DNA of 64,000 nucleotides. Source: Alkalispirochaeta americana. Its GTDB lineage: Bacteria; Spirochaetota; Spirochaetia; DSM-27196; Alkalispirochaetaceae. A program made the position numbers and the translations under genes. Shown piece by piece: positions 42,816 through 51,276 of the stretch (positions are counted from its first letter, which is position 1; each line of letters starts with the position of its first letter). The notes under the pieces were generated by a model that had not been told where the DNA came from, did not search any database, and saw nothing but the letters and a program-made list of their open reading frames with translations. Where the stretch lies: contig NZ_FTMS01000003.1 of NCBI RefSeq assembly GCF_900156105.1, positions 157,146 through 221,145 on the forward strand, in the 5' to 3' direction.

Positions 42816-43774
42816 TAGCCCGCCCGTTCGGTGTTTTCAATGATGTATCTGATTGATTCTCTCAAGAGTTCCCTCTCGTCCCGGGCAAGATCGTATTGGA
42901 GGCGGCCGCGCTTACCTGCGTCGAGAACGATCCCCTTGTTGCCTATGAAGTGGGGGTAGCTGAAAGCAGCTTCCCGGAAGGTTTCAAAGCCCGAGACCAC
43001 AGCCGTGACCGGGAGAATCCGGCGCTCATCGCGAAGCACCGCCTGGGTGATGATGGCCACGGCCTGGGCCACGGCGTAGTAGGTGGATCCTTTGGCCTTG
43101 ATAATCTGCTGTGCTGCCTGGCGTACATATCTGGTCGCCTCACTACGCAGGTCCTCCTGGCTGCACCCTCGGGGGCAGTCAGGGCAGAAATCTCCAACCT
43201 GCATACCTCCAAAAGTGACATTTGACCAGGCTGGAAAAGAAGTGTCGCCGTGTTCGCCGATTACGTAGCCGTGTATGTTCTGGGGGTTTATGTTACAGTG
43301 CCGTCCCAAGAACGTGCGGAGCCTCGCTGAATCGATCACCGTCCCCGACCCGATCACCTGTTCCCGAGGGAGGCCGCTCTCGCGGTAGGCCACGTAGGTC
43401 AGGACATCCACGGGGTTGGTTACCACCAGAAGCACTCCTTCAAAACCGGATTCCATGAGGGATCCCGTCATGGAGCGCATGAGATCCACATTCCTGTCCA
43501 TTAACTGAACCCGTGATTCGTCGGGCCTCTGTTTTGCTCCTGCTGTAATAATGGCTATTTCGGCATCGCCACAGTCCTGGTAGCTTCCTGCGTAGAGACG
43601 CGCGGTACTACCCAGGGACATTCCTTGGGTAATATCCAGCACCTCGGCCTCAGCCCTGGCTTGGTCAATATCAACCAGCACCATTTCGTTAGCCAACCCC
43701 CGGTTCGACAGGTTGTAGGTGATGGTCGCCCCTACGGAGCCAGCTCCGATTATTGCAATCTTGTTCTTGATCAT
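42812..43774 (-). CDS. ldh: L-lactate dehydrogenase
   Basis: Reduces pyruvate to lactate with NADH. 320 residues. NAD loop IIGAGSVGA (8-16), the coenzyme Asp in LVDID, TAGAKQRPDESR loop (~78-89) with the substrate Arg, VVTNPVDVLTY, SGTVIDSARLR and the catalytic IGEHGDTSFPAWS. The active-site loop matches lactate rather than malate enzymes. Lies downstream of a ROK/MFS pair on the same strand (86-base gap), consistent with coupling of sugar uptake to fermentation. Confidence 0.95.
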   Translation of the reverse strand: MIKNKIAIIGAGSVGATITYNLSNRGLANEMVLVDIDQARAEAEVLDITQGMSLGSTARLYAGSYQDCGDAEIAIITAGAKQRPDESRVQLMDRNVDLMRSMTGSLMESGFEGVLLVVTNPVDVLTYVAYRESGLPREQVIGSGTVIDSARLRTFLGRHCNINPQNIHGYVIGEHGDTSFPAWSNVTFGGMQVGDFCPDCPRGCSQEDLRSEATRYVRQAAQQIIKAKGSTYYAVAQAVAIITQAVLRDERRILPVTAVVSGFETFREAAFSYPHFIGNKGIVLDAGKRGRLQYDLARDERELLRESIRYIIENTERAGY

Positions 43775-43860
43775 GCCTTCTCCTTGCTCTCTCCCGTAAA
43801 TCTACTGCGCCACGCCCCGGCCCGTCACCTTTTGAGGTTCATTTGGGCATGGGGGGCGGG

Positions 43861-45033
43861 TCAAGACGATGGAACGTCACGTGGGCAGGCCCTCAATCGG
43901 GCAAAGTTTGCCAGGAGCGCCAGGATGTAGGCCAGCAGAAAAAAAGGAAGCACCATCATCCCCGTAAAAGTGGCGACATACCCAAATAACGGGGGCAAGA
44001 ACGTTGAACCTATGTAGGCCAGAGCCATCTGGAACCCCATAATCGACTGGGCATATTCCTGTCCAAACCGAAGGGGCGTCTCGTGGAGCATGCAGGGGAA
44101 AATGGGTGCGCATCCAAAGCCTGTCAAAAACAACCCGATGAGAGCGGTCGGAAGGGGAAGGGGTAACGCCATCAGGATAATTCCGGTGAGGGCTATCACT
44201 GCTCCACCGCCGATCATGGTGTTGTTCTTCAAGCGAAAGGTGAGGAATCCCGTGAGAAATCGGCCTGCCGTGATGCTGGTATAGAAAAGAGAGACCCCTG
44301 TCGCGGCTGCGGCTGGATCAAATCCTTTGACCTTGAAAAGAAAGGAGCTTCCCCAAAGGCCCAGGGTGGCCTCGATTCCGCAATAGAAGAAAAACACCAC
44401 CAGGGCCGAGGGAACGCCTTTAATTCTCAGGGCGGTAGCCAGAGAAATGGAGTGATGATCCGGGCCATCATCGACTTTGATGGCATGAACCTTCCCCCAT
44501 AGGGGAAGGGCGGCGCACAGAACAAGTACAAGCAGAATCTGGAGCGAGCCCACGGTCAGATAGCCCCCTCGCCATGACTGGTCGTCTGCAAGAAAGATTG
44601 AGAGGATGATCGGTCCTCCCAGGGCGCCAATGCCCCAGAAACTGTGAAGCCAGCTCATGTGCCTCGATTCGTAGTGATTTGCCACATAGGCATTGAGCGC
44701 TGCGTCGACGGCACCCGCTCCAATGCCGAGGGGCACGGCGCAAAGCAATATCCACAGGAACGAGGGGGCTGCTGCGTACCCCAGCAAGGCCATGGCCGTC
44801 ATGGCGACGCTCCCGGCAGTGAGTTTCCCTGTTCCAAAGCGCTGGATTGCTGCGCCTGAGAGAAAGCTGGAGACGATGGTTCCCCCCGAGATAAGCATCT
44901 GTGCCAGACCGGCAAATCCATAGGGGACTGCCAGTTCCGACTGCATCACCGGCCAGGCCGCACCAAGCAAGGCATCGGGCAGCCCGAGACTGATAAAGGC
45001 GATATAAATCAATACCAGGAGAATCGTTGCCAT
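43861..45033 (-). CDS. MFS transporter (FucP/sugar porter-like)
   Basis: 390 residues, twelve hydrophobic segments. The start (ISLGLPDALLGAAWPVMQ) and the GIGAGAVDAALNAYVAN and GFGCAPIFPCMLHETP blocks resemble FucP-type sugar/proton symporters of the major facilitator superfamily. AAGGAT precedes the ATG. The upstream ROK-family gene, 13 bases away, probably controls it. Confidence 0.85.
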   Translation of the reverse strand: MATILLVLIYIAFISLGLPDALLGAAWPVMQSELAVPYGFAGLAQMLISGGTIVSSFLSGAAIQRFGTGKLTAGSVAMTAMALLGYAAAPSFLWILLCAVPLGIGAGAVDAALNAYVANHYESRHMSWLHSFWGIGALGGPIILSIFLADDQSWRGGYLTVGSLQILLVLVLCAALPLWGKVHAIKVDDGPDHHSISLATALRIKGVPSALVVFFFYCGIEATLGLWGSSFLFKVKGFDPAAAATGVSLFYTSITAGRFLTGFLTFRLKNNTMIGGGAVIALTGIILMALPLPLPTALIGLFLTGFGCAPIFPCMLHETPLRFGQEYAQSIMGFQMALAYIGSTFLPPLFGYVATFTGMMVLPFFLLAYILALLANFARLRACPRDVPSS

Positions 45034-45046
45034 AGCGTATCCTTAT

Positions 45047-46078
45047 CTATATCTTTTTTTTCGGAATCTGTTCTTCCCGGAGTGGTTTTTCCAGAAGATT
45101 CTCGTCCAGCAGATTCAAAAGGATTTTCTTTAAACCCTGTTCAAAATCAGCGGTGAAGTCTTCGGAGCAATGAAGCGTCGGAAGCGCCTGGGCTGGAAGA
45201 AGATTTCGGCATAGTTCACCTATCCTCTGGAGGTGCTCTTTACCCAAGTGCTCGCCGTAGAGGACAACCGACGCAGGGTCAACCACGGCTGTCAAACTTG
45301 CCACCACCTTTGCGGCAGCACTACAGCAGTCTTCGAAAGAATCGGCCGTTTCCGGTCCCCAGGATATCCCCAGAGGAAGCCACCCGATCTCCCCGGCAAA
45401 ATGGTGGCACCCCTTGAGGAGCGTTCCCTGTATCAGCAAACCAGCCCCGGGAGGATATTTTCGGGGAAAATAAATGTAGGCCTCGCAATCCCTTCCAAGG
45501 ACAGCGGCATTCACATCGTTTTCTACCAGAACGGGCATGCCGAAGCGTGATCGCAGCCTGTCAGCCAGGGGTATCCCGATCAAGGCCTTGTAATCAACGG
45601 AGACGATAGTGCCCTTGTACTCAATGCCGGGGAGTCCGAGGGATATTGCCTGGAGGCGGTTGAACTGCAGGATTTTTTCACCGATGAGAGTTTCCAGTTC
45701 ATCCGGTCCGAGGGATGGTATCTCGATGCTCTCGGAATCCAGGGTTTGTCCGTACAGATCGACAACCCTGAGGAAGACCGTATCTTTCCCGTCCACCTCT
45801 CTGGTGAAAATTACCAACCCCAGGCTGTGTTTCTCGTTAAAAATGTAGCGTTGCGAAGGTCGGCCCCCGCCGGAAGGTGCTTTCCCGCCGATGAAGGCCT
45901 TGCCCTGGTCTACCAGGCTGGTCATTATCGCCTTGACGGTAACCACGCTTAGTCCGCTTGCTCCGGCAAGTTGCCGTACCGTTGCGGTTTGAGCCTCCTT
46001 AAGGCATCTCAGGACCGATTGGGCATTCAGATCTTTTACAATCAAGGTGCTGGCGCCGTGGGGCCTCTCGGTGTTCAT
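45047..46078 (-). CDS. ROK-family transcriptional regulator
   Basis: 343 residues. N-terminal winged helix (SVLRCLKEAQTATVRQLAGASGLSVVTVKAIM, in parts; residues ~20-60). The following ROK domain has ENDVNAAVLG and GCHHFAGEIGWLP. The usual ROK zinc motif CxCGxxGCxE is not present, nor is an intact DxGGT phosphate loop, so it is a repressor that probably senses sugar without kinase activity. It precedes the MFS and ldh genes on the same strand. A palindrome sits three bases upstream of its start. Confidence 0.87.
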   Translation of the reverse strand: MNTERPHGASTLIVKDLNAQSVLRCLKEAQTATVRQLAGASGLSVVTVKAIMTSLVDQGKAFIGGKAPSGGGRPSQRYIFNEKHSLGLVIFTREVDGKDTVFLRVVDLYGQTLDSESIEIPSLGPDELETLIGEKILQFNRLQAISLGLPGIEYKGTIVSVDYKALIGIPLADRLRSRFGMPVLVENDVNAAVLGRDCEAYIYFPRKYPPGAGLLIQGTLLKGCHHFAGEIGWLPLGISWGPETADSFEDCCSAAAKVVASLTAVVDPASVVLYGEHLGKEHLQRIGELCRNLLPAQALPTLHCSEDFTADFEQGLKKILLNLLDENLLEKPLREEQIPKKKI

Positions 46079-46080
46079 AA

Positions 46081-46097
46081 AACACTTTTAAAATGTT
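46081..46097. promoter_or_regulatory. Palindrome upstream of the ROK regulator
   Basis: AACACTTTTAAAATGTT, a near-perfect inverted repeat centred on TTTTAAAA, adjoining the ROK start. Typical of NagC/ROK autoregulatory operators. Confidence 0.5.
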
Positions 46098-46140
46098 ATT
46101 TAATAAGTTGCAAGAGGGGTATCAATTTTTTTGCTGTTCC

Positions 46141-46938
46141 CTAGAGCTTTTTCCATAGATGAAGCATGTGGAAAAAGTCTTCCGTTCCGGCGGACCGCCC
46201 CTGGTAATCTCCGTGGATTTCTGTTTTGCAGAAGCCCGCTTTGCGGGCAATCGTAGCCAGGGTGGTGCTGGGAAAGGGTGAATGACGATGGCAGTCCTGG
46301 AGGGATTCCCCTGTCTTCTTGTCGATCACGCGGGTCTCGAAGCCGTAACCTCCTCCTGGAGTGGAGGAGGGGGGGCGTGCCGGAAAACCTGGATAGGGAG
46401 AGTTTTCATCAGAGGGTATCTCTCCGGGAGAAATGTACCGGCGGCTAAAGCGCAGCCGTGCGCTCTCCACCAGAGGGAAGATAAAGCCCGGTCTGATTTC
46501 GGGGTTGGAATAATTCAGAATCTGTATTGCCAGGTATCCTCCGGGCCGCAGGACTCGAAGCGCCTGGGTCAAGAACTCTAGAAGTTCGTCTGCATCGGTC
46601 AGGTAGGCGATCGTGTTACCCAGGCACAGCAGGGCATCCCATGTAGCGGGTCCACTCTGTTTCAGGTAGGTTTTCATCTCTCCTTGGACAAACGTGACGT
46701 TCTGCGATGCTCCTGCCTGGAGCCGCGCCTCGCTAATCATCGCATCGTCCAGATCAAGACCGGTGATGGTGCGGTGGGGGGATTCCAGTCGGCGGGTGAA
46801 CTCACCGCTGGCGCAGCCGATGTCGAGGATTGTCTGCGCTCTGGTCGCGGTAAGACGGCTTTCGATACAGCGGATTTTCTCCGGGGAGGAGGGGAAGAGA
46901 CTTGAATACTCCACAGCTATTGCCTGGTAGAGATGCAT
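46141..46938 (-). CDS. Class I SAM-dependent methyltransferase
   Basis: 265 residues. SAM loop LDIGCASGEFTRRL (~38-51), acidic strand end TGLDLDDAMI, then LLCLGNTIAYLTD and LRPGGYLAIQIL. This wording matches the Methyltransf_25-type family that acts on small molecules or sugars. Substrate unknown. It stands alone between the ROK gene and tRNA-Thr. Confidence 0.8.
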   Translation of the reverse strand: MHLYQAIAVEYSSLFPSSPEKIRCIESRLTATRAQTILDIGCASGEFTRRLESPHRTITGLDLDDAMISEARLQAGASQNVTFVQGEMKTYLKQSGPATWDALLCLGNTIAYLTDADELLEFLTQALRVLRPGGYLAIQILNYSNPEIRPGFIFPLVESARLRFSRRYISPGEIPSDENSPYPGFPARPPSSTPGGGYGFETRVIDKKTGESLQDCHRHSPFPSTTLATIARKAGFCKTEIHGDYQGRSAGTEDFFHMLHLWKKL

Positions 46939-47019
46939 TGCAGGATTGTATCATTCCCTGCAGACGAAGTGAACCAAGGGGTATCGGTAAAGTGTTTTTG
47001 TGGCGGCCAGAAAGGGAAA

Positions 47020-47091
47020 AGCCAAGAGTGGGATTCGAACCCACGGCCTGCTCATTACGAGTGAGCTGCTCTACCCCTGAGCTATCTTGGC
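47020..47091 (-). tRNA. tRNA-Thr (anticodon CGT)
   Basis: Cloverleaf on the minus strand: acceptor GCCAAGA/TCTTGGC, D-arm GCTCAGGGGTAGAGC, anticodon loop CTCGTAA (CGT, reading ACG), T-arm GTGGG-TTCGAAT-CCCAC, discriminator T. No encoded CCA. A TATAGT box lies about 43 bases upstream on the minus strand. Confidence 0.95.
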
Positions 47092-47225
47092 GAACAGTCA
47101 GGCCGAACCTCGCGGTTGCGGACGGAGCGACTATAGTGGAGATTGAGGAAAAAGGGAAGCCCCTTCCGCATTCTCTCTTCCGTGTTTCCTCCGGGGCGCG
47201 GTTTATTCTGCCGCGCAATAAGGCT

Positions 47226-47252
47226 TAATCACGGCCACGACCCGTCCGATAC
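47226..47252 (+). promoter_or_regulatory. Candidate sigma-28 (FliA) promoter of the flagellar rod genes
   Basis: TAA at 47226 and TCCGATAC at 47245-47252 have the exact spacing of the flagellar consensus TAAAGTTT-N11-GCCGATAA (6 of 8 in the -10, 3 of 8 in the -35). The start would fall on or just before the ATG at 47260, which has no Shine-Dalgarno. Confidence 0.4.
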
Positions 47253-47259
47253 TCTTGAT

Positions 47260-48129
47260 ATGGTTCGTGGAGTTTTTACCGCAGCAAGCGGAATGATAGC
47301 GCAGCAGCATCGTCTGGATGCGCTCTCGAATAATCTGGCCAACGCCGATACGGTTGGCTACAAGCGGGATGTCTCGGTCCAGAAGGCTTTTCCGGAGCTC
47401 CTGCTCCGCCGCATGAACGACGATGGTGTCATCCAGTTCCCGTATCGGGGAGAGCCCGTGGGATCTGTGGACAAGGCTGCCGTGGTGGGGAAACTCGGAA
47501 CGGGAGTAGAACAGAACGAGGTCTTTACCATTTTTGAGCAGGGGGCGGTGCATCCCACGGAAAACGCCTTCGATCTTGCCCTGGAAGGGGATGGGTTTTT
47601 TGTTGTTCGAACTCCCCAGGGCGACCGGCTCACGCGAAACGGCAGTTTTTCCCTGGGTCCCGAGGGAATCCTGGTGACCCAGCAGGGCTATCCTGTTCTG
47701 GGTGACGATGGAAACCCCCTGGAGGTAAAGCTCAACAACTTTGTTGTAGACGAGGCAGGGAAAATATTTGCCAACGAGCGGTATCTGGACGATCCCGACA
47801 GACTGGTTCAGATGCGGGAAAACCAGTGGGACGAGACCCTTCAGGTGGGCCAGTTGCGCCTTGTGGGGGTAGAAGAGGCGCGGTACCTGCAAAAGCAGGG
47901 AACAAACCTCTGGCGGACCACCCGGGAAAGCGGTGATGCCGAGGATCTGCTGGGCGATCGCCGGCCCCAGGTTCTGCAGGGCTTTCTGGAAAAGGCCAAT
48001 ATTAATGTGGTCGTGGAAATGACGAACATGATCGAGGTGAACCGCGCCTACGAGGCTAATCAGAAAGTAGTGCAGAGCCACGATCAGAGCACGGGCCGCC
48101 TCATATCGGAGGTGCTCCGTGCACAATAG
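47260..48129 (+). CDS. flgF: Flagellar basal-body rod protein, FlgF type
   Basis: About 289 residues from ATG 47260. N-terminal rod signature MVRGVFTAASGMIAQQHRLDALSNNLANADTVGYK (read in parts), centre LALEGDGFFVVRTPQGDRLTRNGSFSL in the FlgE/F/G style, and C-terminal EMTNMIEVNRAYEANQKVVQSHD, all typical of axial proteins. It forms part of the proximal rod of the periplasmic flagellum. It is followed by flgG and a rod-binding gene. Confidence 0.88.
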   Translation: MVRGVFTAASGMIAQQHRLDALSNNLANADTVGYKRDVSVQKAFPELLLRRMNDDGVIQFPYRGEPVGSVDKAAVVGKLGTGVEQNEVFTIFEQGAVHPTENAFDLALEGDGFFVVRTPQGDRLTRNGSFSLGPEGILVTQQGYPVLGDDGNPLEVKLNNFVVDEAGKIFANERYLDDPDRLVQMRENQWDETLQVGQLRLVGVEEARYLQKQGTNLWRTTRESGDAEDLLGDRRPQVLQGFLEKANINVVVEMTNMIEVNRAYEANQKVVQSHDQSTGRLISEVLRAQ

Positions 48130-48192
48130 TGCGTTCCTGTCCGTAGATACTCAGGGGATCCGGCATAACCGGAGAAAGAGAGGGCAACAGTC

Positions 48193-48987
48193 ATGATGCG
48201 ATCGCTCTGGACTGCCGCATCGGGGATGATGGGGCAGCAGTTTAGTATTGATACTATTTCAAACAACCTTTCCAACGTGAATACCACAGGGTTTAAGCGA
48301 AATCGTGCCGATTTTGAGGATCTTCTGTACCAGACGGTGCGAACAGCAGGCACTCCTGCCACGGAACAGACCCTGGTGCCCGTGGGCGTGCAGGTAGGCC
48401 ATGGGGTGAATATTGCGGGGACTCAAAAGCTTCATATCCAGGGGAGTTTGCAGAATACCGGGAACGTAACAGATATCGCCATTGAGGGCGAAGGTTTTTT
48501 CCGGGTGATGCAGTACGATGGTTCCTTCGCCTATACCCGGGATGGGGCGTTCCAGATCGATTCACTGGGGCAACTGGTTACAAATAACGGGCTGCGGGTG
48601 ATGCCCGAGGTTATTTTGCCCCAGGGCTTCCTGCGGGATACTCTGGCAATTTCCCAGGACGGACGCATCACTGTTCAGATTCCCGGTGTGGAAGATCCTC
48701 TTGAAGTGGGGCAGGTCGAGTTGAACCGCTTTGTGAACCCCGCCGGGCTGAACGCAGTCGGAGACAATCTCTTCAAGGAGACCTCGGCCAGTGGTGCTCC
48801 CCTGAGTGGCCAACCAGGGTTCGACGGGATGGGACAGACGCTCCACAAGTTTCTGGAAATGTCCAACGTCTCTGTGGTAAGCGAGATGGTGAATATGATC
48901 GTAGCCCAGCGTGCCTACGAAACAAACAGCAAAGCGATCCAGACCAGCGACTCCATGCTGGGTATCGCGACAGGCCTGAAACGGTAG
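48193..48987 (+). CDS. flgG: Flagellar distal rod protein
   Basis: 264 residues, the normal FlgG length. MMRSLWTAASGMMGQQ start, SNNLSNVNTTGFKRNRADFEDLLYQ, IAIEGEGFFRV, YTRDGAFQID, and the C-terminal MSNVSVVSEMVNMIVAQRAYETNSKAIQTSD that packs in the rod core. GAGAGGG lies about 7 bases before the start. Length and GFFRV block separate it from FlgE and FlgF. Confidence 0.95.
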   Translation: MMRSLWTAASGMMGQQFSIDTISNNLSNVNTTGFKRNRADFEDLLYQTVRTAGTPATEQTLVPVGVQVGHGVNIAGTQKLHIQGSLQNTGNVTDIAIEGEGFFRVMQYDGSFAYTRDGAFQIDSLGQLVTNNGLRVMPEVILPQGFLRDTLAISQDGRITVQIPGVEDPLEVGQVELNRFVNPAGLNAVGDNLFKETSASGAPLSGQPGFDGMGQTLHKFLEMSNVSVVSEMVNMIVAQRAYETNSKAIQTSDSMLGIATGLKR

Positions 48988-48992
48988 GTAGT

Positions 48993-49313
48993 ATGAACGA
49001 TAGTATCGGTGGAATGAACCAGGCCGGACCGGCCAACCTGGCCCAGCTGCAGCTGCAAAACCTTCGCTACAACCTTCCCGAGGGCAGCGAGGCCGACCAG
49101 TTGCGTCAGGTAGCCCAGGATTTTGAGGCGATCTTTATGAAGCAGATGCTGGATAGCATGCGTGGAACCCTCAATTCCGAGAATCGCCTGGTTGATACCG
49201 GCATGGCCGGGGAGTTCTACGAAGATATGCTCTACGATGAGTACGCCCAGATAATGGCAAAGACCGGGGGCATCGGACTTGCCGATATGATAGTGAAACA
49301 GCACACACCGTGA
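48993..49313 (+). CDS. Rod-binding protein (FlgJ N-terminal type)
   Basis: 106 residues with the rod-binding domain only: AQDFEAIFMKQMLDSMRGT (~46-64) and YEDMLYDEYAQIMAKTGGIGLADMI (~76-100). The muramidase half of classic FlgJ is missing, as is usual in spirochaetes. It helps rod assembly across the cell wall. It starts five bases after flgG and ends the flagellar group. Confidence 0.88.
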   Translation: MNDSIGGMNQAGPANLAQLQLQNLRYNLPEGSEADQLRQVAQDFEAIFMKQMLDSMRGTLNSENRLVDTGMAGEFYEDMLYDEYAQIMAKTGGIGLADMIVKQHTP

Positions 49314-49342
49314 TATATTCTTCAGGGGAGTGTATGAAATTG

Positions 49343-49375
49343 CCTGACGCCTCCATAGCCGGTGTCAGGTTTTTT
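49343..49375 (+). terminator. Terminator after the flagellar rod genes
   Basis: CCTGACGCC (49343-49351) / GGTGTCAGG (49361-49369; one G-U pair) followed by TTTTTT. Confidence 0.9.
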
Positions 49376-49472
49376 ATACACCCCCTCTCTACTCGTGGTT
49401 TCATTTCTTTATAGCATTTCGTAAATCGTTTCAATAAAAAGATTTATTTAGTTTCTTGTATTTTTTCGCTGG

Positions 49473-49490
49473 TTGGCACGCTTATTGCAT
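49473..49490 (+). promoter_or_regulatory. Sigma-54 (-24/-12) promoter of the RpoS-like gene
   Basis: TTGGCACG at 49473-49480 and TTGCAT at 49485-49490 match the YTGGCACGrNNNTTGCW consensus. GG and GC are exactly ten bases apart. The start would be near 49500, just before AGGAGG (49502-49507). Confidence 0.85.
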
Positions 49491-49514
49491 AATTGATATG
49501 CAGGAGGTGTGTAC

Positions 49515-50360
49515 ATGGCCAGGAAAATAAGCGCCGACTATAGTCAAAACGATGCGTTGCAAACCTATTATACGCAAATCAAGAAAAATCCGCTTCTTAC
49601 GGCGGAAGAGGAGTGGGACCTTTCCCGCAGAATTGAACAGGGTGATGCCGAGGCAAAGCGGATCCTGGTTGAACGTAACCTGCGTCTGGTGATAAAGATC
49701 GCGAAAGCCTATGTTACCCCCGATACTACATTGCTGGATCTGATCCAGGATGGAAACCTGGGGCTCCTCAAAGCTGCCAGCCGTTTTGATTACCGCAAGG
49801 GCGTGCGGTTCAGCACCTATGCAGCCTGGTGGATCAAACAGTCCCTTTCCCGCTCGCTGGCAAATCGGCGCAGGACAATTCGACTTCCCCATCGGAAAGA
49901 AGACGTGCTCCGGCGAATTCAGAGGGCCTACAATTATCTGAATCAGCATCTTATGAGGACTCCCTCGGTGGAAGAGATTGCCCGAGAGGCGCACATATCC
50001 CCCGAAGAAGTTTCCGAAATCATGAACATTGCCGCTACTCCTGTATCGCTCGATACGGAGATAAACGATGACAACGGTACCGTGATGGACCTCCTGGAGG
50101 ACGATTCCTTTTCTCCTGATCTGCTGGTCATGGACACCATTGTCCGGGAAGAGACTATCAAGGGACTAAAAGTTCTTCAGGATCGGGAACGACAGGTGAT
50201 CTGGTACCGCTACGCTCTGGACGGCGGTGAGCGCTACACCCTCAAGCGTGTTTCCGCTACCATGGGGATCTCGCCCGAAACGGTCCGGCAGATAGAGATG
50301 AAGGCGATCCGCAAGCTTCGTGATCAGGCTGGACATCTCCGGGAGATGATGACAAACTGA
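49515..50360 (+). CDS. rpoS: RpoS-like sigma-70 family factor
   Basis: About 281 residues from ATG 49515, with AGGAGG seven bases upstream (the GTG at 49509 is too close). Region 1.2 (LQTYYTQIKKNPLLTAEEEWDLSRRI), regions 2.1-2.4 (NLRLVIKIAKAYV, DLIQDGNLGLLKAASRFDYRKGVRFSTYAAWWIKQ), region 3 (RTPSVEEIAREAHISPEEV) and region 4 (MGISPETVRQIEMKAIRKLR) are present. The short N-terminus and lack of region 1.1 fit an RpoS- rather than RpoD-type factor. A sigma-54 promoter drives it, as in the RpoN-RpoS pathway of Borrelia. The exact orthology needs a tree. Confidence 0.85.
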   Translation: MARKISADYSQNDALQTYYTQIKKNPLLTAEEEWDLSRRIEQGDAEAKRILVERNLRLVIKIAKAYVTPDTTLLDLIQDGNLGLLKAASRFDYRKGVRFSTYAAWWIKQSLSRSLANRRRTIRLPHRKEDVLRRIQRAYNYLNQHLMRTPSVEEIAREAHISPEEVSEIMNIAATPVSLDTEINDDNGTVMDLLEDDSFSPDLLVMDTIVREETIKGLKVLQDRERQVIWYRYALDGGERYTLKRVSATMGISPETVRQIEMKAIRKLRDQAGHLREMMTN

Positions 50361-50376
50361 TGTTCCGGCGGGGGTC

Positions 50377-51276
50377 ATGGTACGGCGACAAGGTATTTTT
50401 CTCGGTTTCCTGCTTCTTGGTGTTGCGGGTAGCATCGCGTTTCTTGTATTTCAGGGAGGAGGACACTCCCCCGATCGGGTAATCTCGTACCCTCCTTTGG
50501 ACATTCTGGAAGAGACTCGCCGGGAAGAACCTCCTGTTGTACAGGAGGATGACCTTGTTCCGGTTTCTCCTCCCGAAAAACTAGCTGATCCTGCACCCCG
50601 GTTGTATCTGGTTTTGGACGATGCCGGGCAATCATGGGATGAGATGGAGATGTTTTCTGCCCTGACCGTGCCCTACACGGTGGCGGTGCTACCCGGATTG
50701 CCTCAAAGCCAGGAGGTGCTCCGGCAAGCGCAGAGCCGGGGGTATCAGGTAATTCTTCATCAGCCCATGGAGGCCTTCAACGGTCAGAACCCGGGGCCGG
50801 GAGCCATTTTTGCAAACCAAAGCATTGAGGAATCCCTGGAGATACTGAGAGAGAACCTTGGGCGCTATTCCGGTGTGGTGGGATTAAACAATCACATGGG
50901 GAGTCGCATCACCAGTGATCCCTCTTTTGTGAGGCCCCTCCTGCGAGAGGTGAAAGCCCAGGAGCTCTTCTTTCTGGACAGTCTTACCACCGGGAAAAGC
51001 GTGGTTTCTGCTGTAGCAGCTGAAGAGGGTATTCCTGTCCTGGTGAGAGATGTCTTTCTTGACCACCATCGAAGCGAAGAAGAAATACGGGGCCAGCTGG
51101 ATCGTGCTCTGGAGATAGCCCGCTGCCGGGGCCAGGTCATAATGATTGGTCATGTGACCGTTCCGGAAACAGCTCGAGTCCTTATAGAGCGGCAAGATGA
51201 AATCCTTCGGGAGGGGTTCCGTTTTCTCCCTCTCTCCTGCGCCTGGGAGGCCTGTGATGCTAGTGCTTGGAATTGA
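50377..51276 (+). CDS. Divergent polysaccharide deacetylase (YibQ/DUF610 type)
   Basis: 299 residues. One N-terminal membrane anchor (FLGFLLLGVAGSIAFLVF), an acidic/proline linker (~30-65), then the deacetylase-like barrel: LYLVLDDAGQSW, VPYTVAVLPGLPQS, ILHQPMEAFN, GLNNHMGSRITSD and IMIGHV. These match the divergent-deacetylase family of unproven activity in the periplasm. It begins 16 bases after the sigma factor gene and its end overlaps tsaD by 20 bases. Confidence 0.8.
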   Translation: MVRRQGIFLGFLLLGVAGSIAFLVFQGGGHSPDRVISYPPLDILEETRREEPPVVQEDDLVPVSPPEKLADPAPRLYLVLDDAGQSWDEMEMFSALTVPYTVAVLPGLPQSQEVLRQAQSRGYQVILHQPMEAFNGQNPGPGAIFANQSIEESLEILRENLGRYSGVVGLNNHMGSRITSDPSFVRPLLREVKAQELFFLDSLTTGKSVVSAVAAEEGIPVLVRDVFLDHHRSEEEIRGQLDRALEIARCRGQVIMIGHVTVPETARVLIERQDEILREGFRFLPLSCAWEACDASAWN

